Source: Neisseriaceae bacterium JH1-16 (GTDB lineage Bacteria > Pseudomonadota > Gammaproteobacteria > Burkholderiales > Chromobacteriaceae). Taken from it: 64,000 bases of DNA. A program made the translations under genes and the position numbers. Location of the stretch: the NCBI GenBank assembly GCA_025989215.1, contig JAPDNP010000001.1, positions 1-64,000 on the forward strand, given 5' to 3'. Below are positions 47,390 to 55,039 of the stretch, piece by piece. The notes under the pieces are model-generated. The model was not told the origin of the DNA. It ran no database searches and saw only the letters and a list, made by a program, of their open reading frames with translations. The first letter of the stretch is position 1. Each line of letters starts with the position of its first letter.

Positions 47390-48106
47390 TCAGCGCGCCG
47401 CGCTGACCAGCACCGGTTTGTCCCGGTAATAGCTCGGGAACAGCCGCTTCAGGTCGGCGACCTTGGGCAGGTCGTTGTACACGATATAGGGGTTGTCTGG
47501 GTGCAGGGTCAGGAAGTCCTGGTGGTAGCCCTCCGCCGGGTAGAAGGCCTTGAGCGGGTCGGTACGGGTCACGATCGGCGCCTTGAACACGCCGGCCTTG
47601 CCCAGCTGGGCGATATAGCTTTGCGCCACGTGCCGCTGCACATCGTTGGCCGGGAAGATGGCCGAACGGTACTGCGTGCCGCTGTCCGGGCCCTGACGGT
47701 TCAGTTCGGTGGGGTTATGCACCACCGAGAAGTAGATCTGCAGCAGCCGGCCGTAGCTGATCTGGTGCGGGTCGTAGGTGATCTGCACCGACTCGGCGTG
47801 GCCGGTGTTGCCCTCGCTGACCGTCTCGTACGAGGCGGTTGCCTTCGCTCCGCCGGAATAGCCGGATACGGCGCGGGTGACGCCGCGCACATGCTGGAAC
47901 ACGCCCTGCACGCCCCAGAAGCAGCCACCCGCCAGCACCGCGACTTCCGAGTGACCGGCCGTCACCGGCTCGTCCACCGCCGGCGGCGGGATGGTGACGG
48001 CCGACTCGGCCGCCAGGGTACTGCGCGCTCCGCAGGCGATGGCGAGCGCCACCGTGCAGAGGCCCAGCAGCGGGCCGGCGCGCCAGCGGGTGAGTATCGA
48101 GTTCAT
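47390..48106 (-). CDS. msrA: Peptide-methionine (S)-S-oxide reductase, exported
   Basis: A 238-residue MsrA with an N-terminal signal peptide (RAGPLLGLCTVALAIACGARS, cleavage near LAA-ES). The catalytic Cys is C62 in GGCFWGVQGVFQ. Other family blocks are SGYSGG, NTGHAESVQITYDPHQISY and AEGYHQDFL. It reduces Met-S-sulfoxide in exported proteins. It follows msrB on the same strand (48 bases apart), so the pair covers both sulfoxide stereoisomers. A ggaggga precedes the ATG. Confidence 0.95.
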   Translation of the reverse strand: MNSILTRWRAGPLLGLCTVALAIACGARSTLAAESAVTIPPPAVDEPVTAGHSEVAVLAGGCFWGVQGVFQHVRGVTRAVSGYSGGAKATASYETVSEGNTGHAESVQITYDPHQISYGRLLQIYFSVVHNPTELNRQGPDSGTQYRSAIFPANDVQRHVAQSYIAQLGKAGVFKAPIVTRTDPLKAFYPAEGYHQDFLTLHPDNPYIVYNDLPKVADLKRLFPSYYRDKPVLVSAAR

Positions 48107-48153
48107 GGTGTCCCTCCTTGCAGAAAAGCGTGAGCGAAGCGGTCGTGGGGTAT

Positions 48154-48663
48154 TCAGGCCGCGGCGGGCTTGAAGCTCAGCGCCAGGCCGTTCATGCAGT
48201 AGCGCAGGCCGGTGGGCGGCGGGCCGTCGTCGAACACATGGCCCAGGTGTCCGCCGCAGCGGCGGCAGTGCACCTCGGTGCGGCTCATGCCCAGCGTGCT
48301 GTCGCTGCGGGTGCGCACCGCATTGTCGAGCGGCTGGTAGAAGCTCGGCCAGCCGGTGCCGCTGTCGAACTTGGTCTTGGACGAGAACAGCGCAAGCTGG
48401 CAGCCGGCGCAGGAGAACACCCCGGCGCGGTGCTCGTTGTTGAGCGGGCTGCTGTAGGGCCGCTCGGTGCCTTCGTGACGCAACACCTCGTACTGGTTGG
48501 CCGAAAGCCGTTTGCGCCACTCTGCATCGCTGAGGGTGACTTCGAAGCGTTCGGTGCTGCCGGTGCCAGTGGTGGCAGCGGCGAAGCTGCGCAGCCCGAA
48601 CAGGCTGCCGATCAAACCGGCCAGGCCGCCTAGGTGCAGAAAGTGTCGTCGTGTCAGAGCCAT
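48154..48663 (-). CDS. msrB: Peptide-methionine (R)-S-oxide reductase, Tat-exported
   Basis: A 169-residue MsrB. The N-terminus carries a twin-arginine signal (TRRHFLHLGGLAG). Zinc ligands are two CxxC pairs (C85/C88, C133/C136); the catalytic residue is C156 in RYCMNGLAL. FDSGTGWPSFYQP is the usual substrate-binding block. It reduces Met-R-sulfoxide, here in the periplasm. A 13-mer relative (GGTTGGCCGAA, 48495-48505) lies in the gene. Confidence 0.95.
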   Translation of the reverse strand: MALTRRHFLHLGGLAGLIGSLFGLRSFAAATTGTGSTERFEVTLSDAEWRKRLSANQYEVLRHEGTERPYSSPLNNEHRAGVFSCAGCQLALFSSKTKFDSGTGWPSFYQPLDNAVRTRSDSTLGMSRTEVHCRRCGGHLGHVFDDGPPPTGLRYCMNGLALSFKPAAA

Positions 48664-48867
48664 GGTGGTGTCCTCGTTCGGACCGCATCCCGCGACAGTG
48701 GTATCGCCGGGCGATCATGGAAAGCCGGATGCCAGGGGTAATGCCGGCTGGCTGCGCGCCGACCGCCTGACTCGGGCCGTCGTGACGCTTATAGCTTAGT
48801 CGGGGTAGGGGCAGGATTATTACAGTGGCGGAACAACGGTTTGCCTGATGGCAGCCTGGCAAGAAAA

Positions 48868-48893
48868 TGGCCGAAGCTGCGGGCTTCGGCCAG
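48868..48893 (-). terminator. Terminator hairpin after the MXKDX gene
   Basis: ggccgaagc and gcttcggcc pair around tgcgg. On the minus strand it is followed by attttctt. It lies about 20 bases after the stop of the small gene at 48915. Confidence 0.6.
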
Positions 48894-48914
48894 GCTTGCC
48901 GGGGACGGTGCCGC

Positions 48915-49136
48915 TTATTGGCTCATCGCGCCGGCGGGCTTTTTCTGCATGCCCATCGCACCGCTGCTTTGCTTGCTCATCTTGCTGTGCTTCATCGGCT
49001 TCTTGCTCATGCCGTTTGGCGCCATCTGATCTTTCGACATGGTGTCTTGCGCCATCGAGCCTGTGTCGGCGGCAAACGCCGACACGCCGGTCAACATCGA
49101 ACAGGCGCACAGTGTCGCAACGAGGATACGTTTCAT
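48915..49136 (-). CDS. Exported pentapeptide MXKDX-repeat protein
   Basis: A 73-residue secreted protein. A signal peptide (MKRILVATLCACSMLTGVSA, cleavage near AFA-AD) precedes a low-complexity region rich in Met, Lys and Ser with repeats of the type M-x-K-D/K-x (MSKDQ, MSKKPMKHSKMSKQ, MGMQKK). Such MXKDX proteins are small, periplasmic and of unknown role. The Met-rich body next to methionine-sulfoxide reductases suggests an oxidant sink or copper binder. Aggagc precedes the ATG. Confidence 0.8.
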   Translation of the reverse strand: MKRILVATLCACSMLTGVSAFAADTGSMAQDTMSKDQMAPNGMSKKPMKHSKMSKQSSGAMGMQKKPAGAMSQ

Positions 49137-49188
49137 AAGAGCTCCTTTGCTTCAGATAGGGCCGGGCTGGCCCGGCTAAATGGGCGGT

Positions 49189-49977
49189 TCAGGATCCGCC
49201 AAACCAGTTGTATCCCTGGTCGCTCCAGTAGCCGCCGGGGAAGGTGTTGGTGACGTAGATTTCCATGATGTGCTTGGGGTTCTTGTAACCGAGCTTGGTC
49301 GGCATGCGCAGCTTCATCGGGAAACCGTATTCGGGCGGCAGCGTCTTGCCGTCGTACTGGAAGGTCAGCAGCGTCTGCGCGTGCAGCGCGGTCGGCATGT
49401 CGATGCTCTCGTAGTAGTCGTCGGCGCATTTGAAGCCGACATACTTGGCGCTGGTGTCGGCGCCGACCTGGCGCAGAAACTCGCGGAACGGCGTACCGCC
49501 CCAGTGGCCGATCGCGCTCCAGCCCTCCACGCAGATGTGCCGGGTAATCTGCTCGGCGTGCGGCAGCGCGTAGAGCTCGGGCAGCGTCCAGCTGCGCTTG
49601 CCGGTGACCAGCCCGCCGACCTTCAGCACGAAGCTGGCGGCGTCGACCTCGGGCACGTCCTCGACGCCGTAGAAGGCGTTGAACGGAAACGGCCGGGTCA
49701 GCTCGGCCTCGCTATAGGTCGGCGCTAGGCGGTTGGGGTCGAACAGCCAGCCCTGCACCCGGTCGTTCAGCCGCGACACCCGCATCAGGAAGGACTCCAC
49801 CGACTGGTTGTCGGACAGGCCGCAGCCGGTCAGCATCGTCAGGCCGCCTAGCGTCACCGCCCCCTTGAGGAACAGCCGGCGGGTGGGTAGGGCCAGCTCC
49901 CGGGTCGCATCCTTCAGGATCTGCGCGCGGTCGAGCTCGGGGTTGATCAGGAAGCTGTTTCGTTTCTTGACGGGCAT
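49189..49977 (-). CDS. MsrP/YedY-like molybdopterin oxidoreductase
   Basis: A 262-residue protein of the sulfite-oxidase fold. A 30-residue cytoplasmic N-terminus precedes the twin-arginine motif PTRRLFLKGAVTLGG, so it is Tat-exported. LTGC (C52) resembles a lipobox. C149 in HICVEGWSAIGHWGG is the expected molybdenum ligand. It probably reduces protein-bound methionine sulfoxide or a similar oxide, taking electrons from the cytochrome b encoded upstream at 50257. The two genes are separated by a MITE. Compared with E. coli MsrP, the N-terminus is longer and the N-terminal domain shorter, so the exact substrate is uncertain. Confidence 0.85.
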   Translation of the reverse strand: MPVKKRNSFLINPELDRAQILKDATRELALPTRRLFLKGAVTLGGLTMLTGCGLSDNQSVESFLMRVSRLNDRVQGWLFDPNRLAPTYSEAELTRPFPFNAFYGVEDVPEVDAASFVLKVGGLVTGKRSWTLPELYALPHAEQITRHICVEGWSAIGHWGGTPFREFLRQVGADTSAKYVGFKCADDYYESIDMPTALHAQTLLTFQYDGKTLPPEYGFPMKLRMPTKLGYKNPKHIMEIYVTNTFPGGYWSDQGYNWFGGS

Positions 49978-49989
49978 GCGTGTCTCCCA

Positions 49990-50257
49990 GAGCCTGTTAT
50001 GAACCTGCTCGCGAGCCGCGCCAAGCGTCCAGGGTGCTGGATGCAAGGCGTGGTCGCGCAGGCCAATGCCATTCATTGGCCAAGCGCCGCAACGCCGCAG
50101 ACGGCGCCCTGGACGCTTGGCCCTTCGGGTTGGGGGCAACAAAGCCGCATGGCGGCGTTGCTCCCCGCTTGCTGTGCCCGCACAGCGGCGCGGCTCGCGC
50201 CTTGCCCTGCGGCTTTTTTGCCGCCAACGCGGTCGTGATCAGGTTCATAACAGGCTC
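49990..50257. mobile_element. MITE-like element, family C, between msrP-like and cytochrome b genes
   Basis: A 268-bp element with perfect terminal inverted repeats of 18 bp (gagcctgttatgaacctg at 49990-50007, caggttcataacaggctc at 50240-50257). The GAGCC/GGCTC ends match families A and B; the interior is different and GC-rich. It has no protein of its own. Its last base forms part of the TAG stop codon of the cytochrome b gene. No matching 3-bp duplication is visible (cca/tac). Confidence 0.85.
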
Positions 50258-50883
50258 TACCGTCCCCGGATCATCGTCAGCAGGGAACGCGGCACCAGGG
50301 CAACCATCACTACGTGCACCACGAAAAACCCCACCAGGAGCGCCATCGCGCAAAAGTGCACGATGCGCGCGTTGTCGTAACCGCCCATCAGCTCGCGCAA
50401 GAGCGGGAACTGCACCGACTTCCAGATCGCCAGACCCGACAGCACCAGCACGACCAGATCGATGATCACCGTCAGATAGGCGATCTTCTGCAGCGCGTTG
50501 TAGTGGCTCAGGTCGTCGTGGTGCAGTTTGCCGATCAGCGCCAGGCGCAAGTCGCGCCATACCGCCCTGGGACTGAGCGGGAAGAATTTGCGGAACAGGC
50601 GGCCAGTGGCGAGGTTCAGGCCCAGATAGATCAGGCCGTTGAAGAACAACAGCCACATCGCGGCGAAGTGCCACTGCAGCGCCCCGCCGAGCCAACCGCC
50701 CAGCGTGATGGCGGGAGGGATCACGAAGCCCTTGAACACCGGCGAGGCATCGTAGATGCGCCAGCCGGACAGCACCATCAGGATGGCGGCCAAGGCATTC
50801 AGCCAGTGGCACAGTCGCACCCATACCGGGTGGATCGGCTTGGCCGATTGGGACAGGGCGGTCTTCAGTGGCGACGCGGCCAT
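50257..50883 (-). CDS. Cytochrome b561-type membrane subunit
   Basis: A 208-residue, four- to five-helix membrane protein of the bacterial cytochrome b561/Ni-hydrogenase type. Candidate heme ligands sit in RLCHWLNALAAILMV (helix 1), LQWHFAAMWLLFFNG, RIVHFCAMALLVGFF and VHVVMVAL. It probably passes quinol electrons to the periplasmic molybdoenzyme encoded next, as MsrQ does for MsrP, although it is not of the MsrQ (ferric-reductase-like) family by appearance. The stop codon abuts MITE C. Confidence 0.85.
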   Translation of the reverse strand: MAASPLKTALSQSAKPIHPVWVRLCHWLNALAAILMVLSGWRIYDASPVFKGFVIPPAITLGGWLGGALQWHFAAMWLLFFNGLIYLGLNLATGRLFRKFFPLSPRAVWRDLRLALIGKLHHDDLSHYNALQKIAYLTVIIDLVVLVLSGLAIWKSVQFPLLRELMGGYDNARIVHFCAMALLVGFFVVHVVMVALVPRSLLTMIRGR

Positions 50884-51357
50884 GTTGTACTCCGCAAGAT
50901 TAAAGAGAGGTTTGTGCTTGAACTACTTCTGTATAGGCCCGGTAGTCGGGGTGTCTAGCGGCCCGCCGTGCCTGCCGTTTGGCCAGGTATGCCGATTAGT
51001 CGCGCAAAGGAGGGCGGGCTTACAGGGCCGTGCGGATTAGCTGAAAGAAGTGGAGTGTGGCATGGGTCACTATATGGATAACCTCATAAACGAGGCGATG
51101 TTCGAGCTTTTTCACGCTTGGTTTGCAGTGTTTTAAATCGAATCGACTCATTGCCTATATCGATGAAAAATAACGATAAGTAGTAGGGTTTCCGATTGTT
51201 GATCTATTGGCCATTGTCGGTCGCAGTGGTCGATTACGGGTGATTATAAAAAAACGCAATAATACCTATAGGCATTAATCTTCAGCCTCCTTGCTAGTAT
51301 CGGTCGCACAAAAAGTGTGGGACACCCACCGTTACTACAACAAAAGGAGAATCTGGA
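50884..51357. other. Divergent intergenic region before the Tsx-like gene
   Basis: A 474-base stretch, AT-rich from about 51110 to 51290, between the leftward cytochrome b gene and the rightward porin. No gene or element recognised. It likely contains both promoters and, for the porin, regulatory sites. Confidence 0.45.
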
Positions 51358-52218
51358 GTGAAGCAACCCTTTAAGCCGACCCTCGGCCGTCTGACCATCG
51401 GCGCAGCCCTGCTCGCCGGCCTCGCTACCTCCGCTCAAGCTGCCACCTGGAGCGATACCTTCATCGGCTACCGCTACGGCACCGAGTTCCACGAGCCGAA
51501 GAACCCGAACGATGTCGCCAAGAACATCTTCCAGCTCGGCTACGCCAGCAGCTACGCCTACGGCAGCAACTTCTTCAACGTCGACGCGCTGCTGTCGAAT
51601 GACAAGGACCCGGCCAACAACGGTGGCGGCGGCGCGATGGAGATCTACCTCGCCTACCGCACCCAGCTACACCTCTCGAAGGTGACCGGCCACGACTTCT
51701 CGTTCGGCCCGATCAAGGACTACGCGCTGTCCGGTGGTGTCGATCTGAACACCAAGGACACCGCTTATGCGCCGCGCAAGCAGATGTTCGTGATTGGCCC
51801 GACGGTGAAATTCGCCGTGCCGAACAACGGTTTCGCCGATTTCAGCGTGTGGTACCGCACCGAGAAGAACCACTGCGGCATCCCGAGCGCGCAACAGCAC
51901 GACGTGCACTTCGACGACACCTACCAGCTGAACCTGGCCTGGAAAGCGCCGTTCCAGGCCGGCCCGGTGCCGCTGAAGTTCCAGGGCTTTGTCGACTACA
52001 TCGGCACCAAGGGCAAGGACGGTTTCGGCGACGGCACCAAGCAGGAAACGCTGATGCGCACTTCGCTGATGGCCGACGTCGGCCAGCTGGTGGCCGGCAA
52101 GAAGGACGTCTTCTATGCGGGCATCGGTTACGAATACTGGCACAACAAGTTCGGCAACAAGCCTGGCCTCGGCACCAAGACCAACGCTCCGACACTGAAC
52201 CTGGAGTGGCACCTCTGA
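51358..52218 (+). CDS. Tsx/OmpK-like outer membrane channel
   Basis: A 286-residue secreted protein. A signal peptide (RLTIGAALLAGLATSAQAA, cleavage near AQA-AT) is followed by a beta-barrel pattern (SDTFIGYRYGTEFHEPKNPN, then YASSYAYGSNFFNVDALLSN) ending in a terminal aromatic-hydrophobic strand (LNLEWHL). It resembles nucleoside-specific Tsx/OmpK porins. A purine/pyrimidine permease gene follows at 52335, so together they should carry a nucleobase or nucleoside from outside to cytoplasm. The start is a GTG with aaggag 8 bases upstream. Confidence 0.85.
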   Translation: MKQPFKPTLGRLTIGAALLAGLATSAQAATWSDTFIGYRYGTEFHEPKNPNDVAKNIFQLGYASSYAYGSNFFNVDALLSNDKDPANNGGGGAMEIYLAYRTQLHLSKVTGHDFSFGPIKDYALSGGVDLNTKDTAYAPRKQMFVIGPTVKFAVPNNGFADFSVWYRTEKNHCGIPSAQQHDVHFDDTYQLNLAWKAPFQAGPVPLKFQGFVDYIGTKGKDGFGDGTKQETLMRTSLMADVGQLVAGKKDVFYAGIGYEYWHNKFGNKPGLGTKTNAPTLNLEWHL

Positions 52219-52334
52219 CGTAATGGCTGGGACGGCGTCGTGTCGTGGGACGCGGCGCCGCACTGATCCGCCCGGGCCAGCGGTCTGGCTGGGGCGGACT
52301 TGGACGGACACACAGTTTTAACGAGGAGAAGCTG

Positions 52335-53693
52335 GTGGGTACTCAAAGCAATGTGGTGAATTCCGAACATCCGATCGACCAGAAACTGCCGTGGGGCGCG
52401 ATGATCCCGGTGGCGCTGCAGCACGTGATGGTGATGTACGCCGGCGCGATCGCGGTGCCGCTGATCGTCGGCGGGGCGCTGAAGCTGCCGCCCGAGCAGA
52501 TTGCCTATCTCCTGAACGCCGACCTGTTCACCGCCGGCATCGTTACGCTGATCCAGTGCCTGGGTATCTGGAAGTTCGGTATCCGCATGCCGGTGATCAT
52601 GGGGGTGACCTTCGCCGCGGTCGGCCCGATGGTGGCGATGGCCAATGCCGGCATGGGGCTGACGCACATCTTCGGCGCGGTGATCGGGGCGGGGATTTTC
52701 ACCGTGCTGATCTCGCCCTTGTTCGGCCGACTGTTGCGCTACTTCCCGCCTGTGGTCACCGGCACCATCATCGCCACCATCGGCATTACGCTGTTTAAGG
52801 TCGGCATCACCTGGGCCGGCGGTGGCGCCAAGGCAGCCGACTTCGGCGCGGTGCATCACATCGGCATGGCCGGCTTCGTGCTGGTGCTGATCCTGCTGAT
52901 CAACAAGTTTGGCCGCGGCTTCGTGGCGAACGTGTCGGTGCTGTTGGGTTTGGTGGTCGGCTATATCGTGGCGGCATCGCTGGGCATGGTGAACTTCGCC
53001 CCGGTGGTCAAAGCCACCTGGTTCAACGCGATCGTGCCGTTTTCCTTCGGCCTGCCGCAGTTCGACCTCGGCTCGATCATCTCGCTGTCGCTGGTGATGA
53101 TCGTGGTGCTGGTCGAGTCGACCGGTATGTTTCTGGCGCTGGGCGAACTGTGCGGCCGCAAGGTCGACTCGGACGCGCTGATCCGCGGTCTGCGTACCGA
53201 CGGCTTGGGCACCATCCTCGGCGGTATCTTCAATACCTTCCCGCACACCTCGTTCTCGCAGAACATCGGCCTGGTGGGCATGACCGGCGTGAAGAGCCGC
53301 TGGGCGGTAGCCTGCTCGGGCGTGATCCTGGTGCTGTTTGGCCTGTTCCCGAAAATGGGCGCTATCATCGCCTCGATCCCGCAATCGGTACTGGGCGGGG
53401 CCGGCATCTGCATGTTCGGCATGGTGGCCGCCACCGGCATCAAGATCCTGCAGCGCGTCAACTTCGAGAACCGCAACAACCTGCTGATCGTGTCGGTCAG
53501 CCTGGGCCTGGGTGCAGTACCGATGGTGTCGCCGGACTTCTTCCACAGCCTGCCGTCGTGGACCGCGCCGTTGACCCACAGCGGCATCACCTTGGCGGCG
53601 GTATCGGCCATCGTGCTTAACGCTTTCTTCAACCGCCACGAACCCGCCGATGCCCATGGCCACGAATTGGCCCACGAGGTGTCCGCCAAGTAA
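52335..53693 (+). CDS. Xanthine/uracil permease (NCS2 family)
   Basis: A 452-residue, fourteen-helix nucleobase:cation symporter-2 protein. Signatures: LQHVMVMYAGAIAVPLIVGG in helix 1, TGTIIATIGITLFKVGI, ESTGMFLALGELCGRKVD (the NCS2 motif region, about 255-270) and GIFNTFPHTSFSQNIGLVGM (QNxGxxxxT motif). The NTFPHTSFSQN form favours xanthine/urate carriers over uracil. The GTG start at 52335 has gaggag upstream; a longer in-frame extension is rejected. Likely co-transcribed with the Tsx-like porin. Confidence 0.93.
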   Translation: MGTQSNVVNSEHPIDQKLPWGAMIPVALQHVMVMYAGAIAVPLIVGGALKLPPEQIAYLLNADLFTAGIVTLIQCLGIWKFGIRMPVIMGVTFAAVGPMVAMANAGMGLTHIFGAVIGAGIFTVLISPLFGRLLRYFPPVVTGTIIATIGITLFKVGITWAGGGAKAADFGAVHHIGMAGFVLVLILLINKFGRGFVANVSVLLGLVVGYIVAASLGMVNFAPVVKATWFNAIVPFSFGLPQFDLGSIISLSLVMIVVLVESTGMFLALGELCGRKVDSDALIRGLRTDGLGTILGGIFNTFPHTSFSQNIGLVGMTGVKSRWAVACSGVILVLFGLFPKMGAIIASIPQSVLGGAGICMFGMVAATGIKILQRVNFENRNNLLIVSVSLGLGAVPMVSPDFFHSLPSWTAPLTHSGITLAAVSAIVLNAFFNRHEPADAHGHELAHEVSAK

Positions 53694-53722
53694 GCATTCT
53701 CACGCTAATTCACCTGATTGGT

Positions 53723-53753
53723 GCCTCCGGCCTTCCAGCCGGAGGTTTTTTTC
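53723..53753 (+). terminator. Rho-independent terminator after the NCS2 permease
   Basis: gcctccggc / gccggaggt stem around cttcca, followed by ttttttt, 29 bases after the stop codon. Confidence 0.88.
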
Positions 53754-53815
53754 GTCCGTTGCCGGGCGCCTGAAGGGGAGGGGCGCGGTACCATGGGGGC
53801 ATTATCAAGGCCCAA

Positions 53816-53958
53816 TAACCTGTTCACGATCTTGCGAACGAAGGGTTAGCCAAGACGAAACGGCGCGAAAAGCGAAATGTACCTGAAGGTCATTAGCATT
53901 TTCAGTGGCGCTTCAACGCAGGGCGCCCAGAGTGCCGCAGATCGTGGACAGGCTCTAA
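53816..53958. mobile_element. MITE-like element, family A copy 3, with TAA target duplication
   Basis: The element is 53819-53955, beginning cctgttcacgatctt (the usual first GAG is lost) and ending cgtggacaggctc. TAA flanks it on both sides (53816-53818, 53956-53958). Its interior is in the same orientation as copy 2 and opposite to copy 1. The right end is 22 bases before the next LysR start, so it sits in that gene's promoter or leader. Confidence 0.8.
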
Positions 53959-53980
53959 GACCCTGCAAGGAATAGGCACA

Positions 53981-54919
53981 ATGGCCGGCAAGAAAAACTG
54001 GGAGGCGCTCGACGTGCAGCATCTGCGCGTGCTGTACACGCTGCTGTCCGAGCGCAATGTGTCGCGCGCGGCGCGGCGGCTTAACCTGTCGCAGCCTGCG
54101 GTCAGCATTGCCCTGAAGCGGCTGCGCGAAATATTCGGCGATCCGCTATTGGTGCGTAGCCGCAACGGCATGACCCCGACTGACATCGGCGCGTCGCTGT
54201 ACCAACCGGTGAAGAGCGCGCTCAGCCAGCTGGAGAACATCGTCGCGCACAACAGCGCCTTCGATCCGGCGCAGACCACACGTACCTTCAACGTCGCCAC
54301 GCCCGATTACCTGAGCCCGGAGTTGTTGCGCGATTTCATGGTCAATGTGCGCCGCGAGGCGCCGCAGGCGCAGCTGGTGCTGCATCCGCTGGGCCATCGC
54401 AATGACTACGATATTGGTCTGGAAAACGGCGAGCTCGATCTGGTGGTGGGCAACTGGATCGAGCCCCCGGGGCATCTGCGCATGGCGCCGCTGCTGGACG
54501 ACGGAATCGTCTGCATGATGCGGGCCGACCACCCGATGGCGAAGGACAGCCTGAGCCTCGACGATTATCTGGCGCTCGACCATCTGGCGCCGACTCCGTA
54601 TTCGGTAGGGCGGCGCGGCGTGATCGATACCTTCCTGAAGAACCAGCGGCTGGAGCGCAATGTGGTGGCGCGGGTGCCGTACTTTCAGCTGGCGCCGTAT
54701 CTGGTGGCCGGTAGCGATATGGTGTTCACCAGCTCGCGGCTGTTCGGTGAGCACTACGCCCACCTGCTGCCGCTGAAGCTGGTACCGGTGCCGATCCAGT
54801 TTCCGCGCATGCACTACTACCTGCTGTGGCACGACCGCACCCATCATTCCGGTGACTGCCGCTGGCTGCGAGAACAGCTGGTGCAGGCGGTACAGACGCG
54901 GTTTTCGCGCGGGAGCTAG
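53981..54919 (+). CDS. LysR-family regulator (LeuO/NodD-like)
   Basis: A 312-residue LysR protein: helix-turn-helix LRVLYTLLSERNVSRAARRL and SQPAVSIALKRLREIFGDPL (residues 15-55). The effector domain (FNVATPDYLSPELLRDFMVN) resembles the LeuO/NodD/SyrM group, whose members often act as activators or anti-silencers. Caagga precedes the ATG. Its target is not evident: the upstream NCS2 gene is on the same strand and the downstream SgrR-like gene is convergent. Confidence 0.9.
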   Translation: MAGKKNWEALDVQHLRVLYTLLSERNVSRAARRLNLSQPAVSIALKRLREIFGDPLLVRSRNGMTPTDIGASLYQPVKSALSQLENIVAHNSAFDPAQTTRTFNVATPDYLSPELLRDFMVNVRREAPQAQLVLHPLGHRNDYDIGLENGELDLVVGNWIEPPGHLRMAPLLDDGIVCMMRADHPMAKDSLSLDDYLALDHLAPTPYSVGRRGVIDTFLKNQRLERNVVARVPYFQLAPYLVAGSDMVFTSSRLFGEHYAHLLPLKLVPVPIQFPRMHYYLLWHDRTHHSGDCRWLREQLVQAVQTRFSRGS

Positions 54920-55039
54920 TCGTGGGCGTTCGCTTACCGGCCAAGTATCGTTGCATTTTCTAGCTGTACCGGCGAGGCGTGTCGCCGCAGGCCCTGGCAA
55001 GACGGGACAACGGCCTAGGTGGGGTGTGAGGCACGGTGC

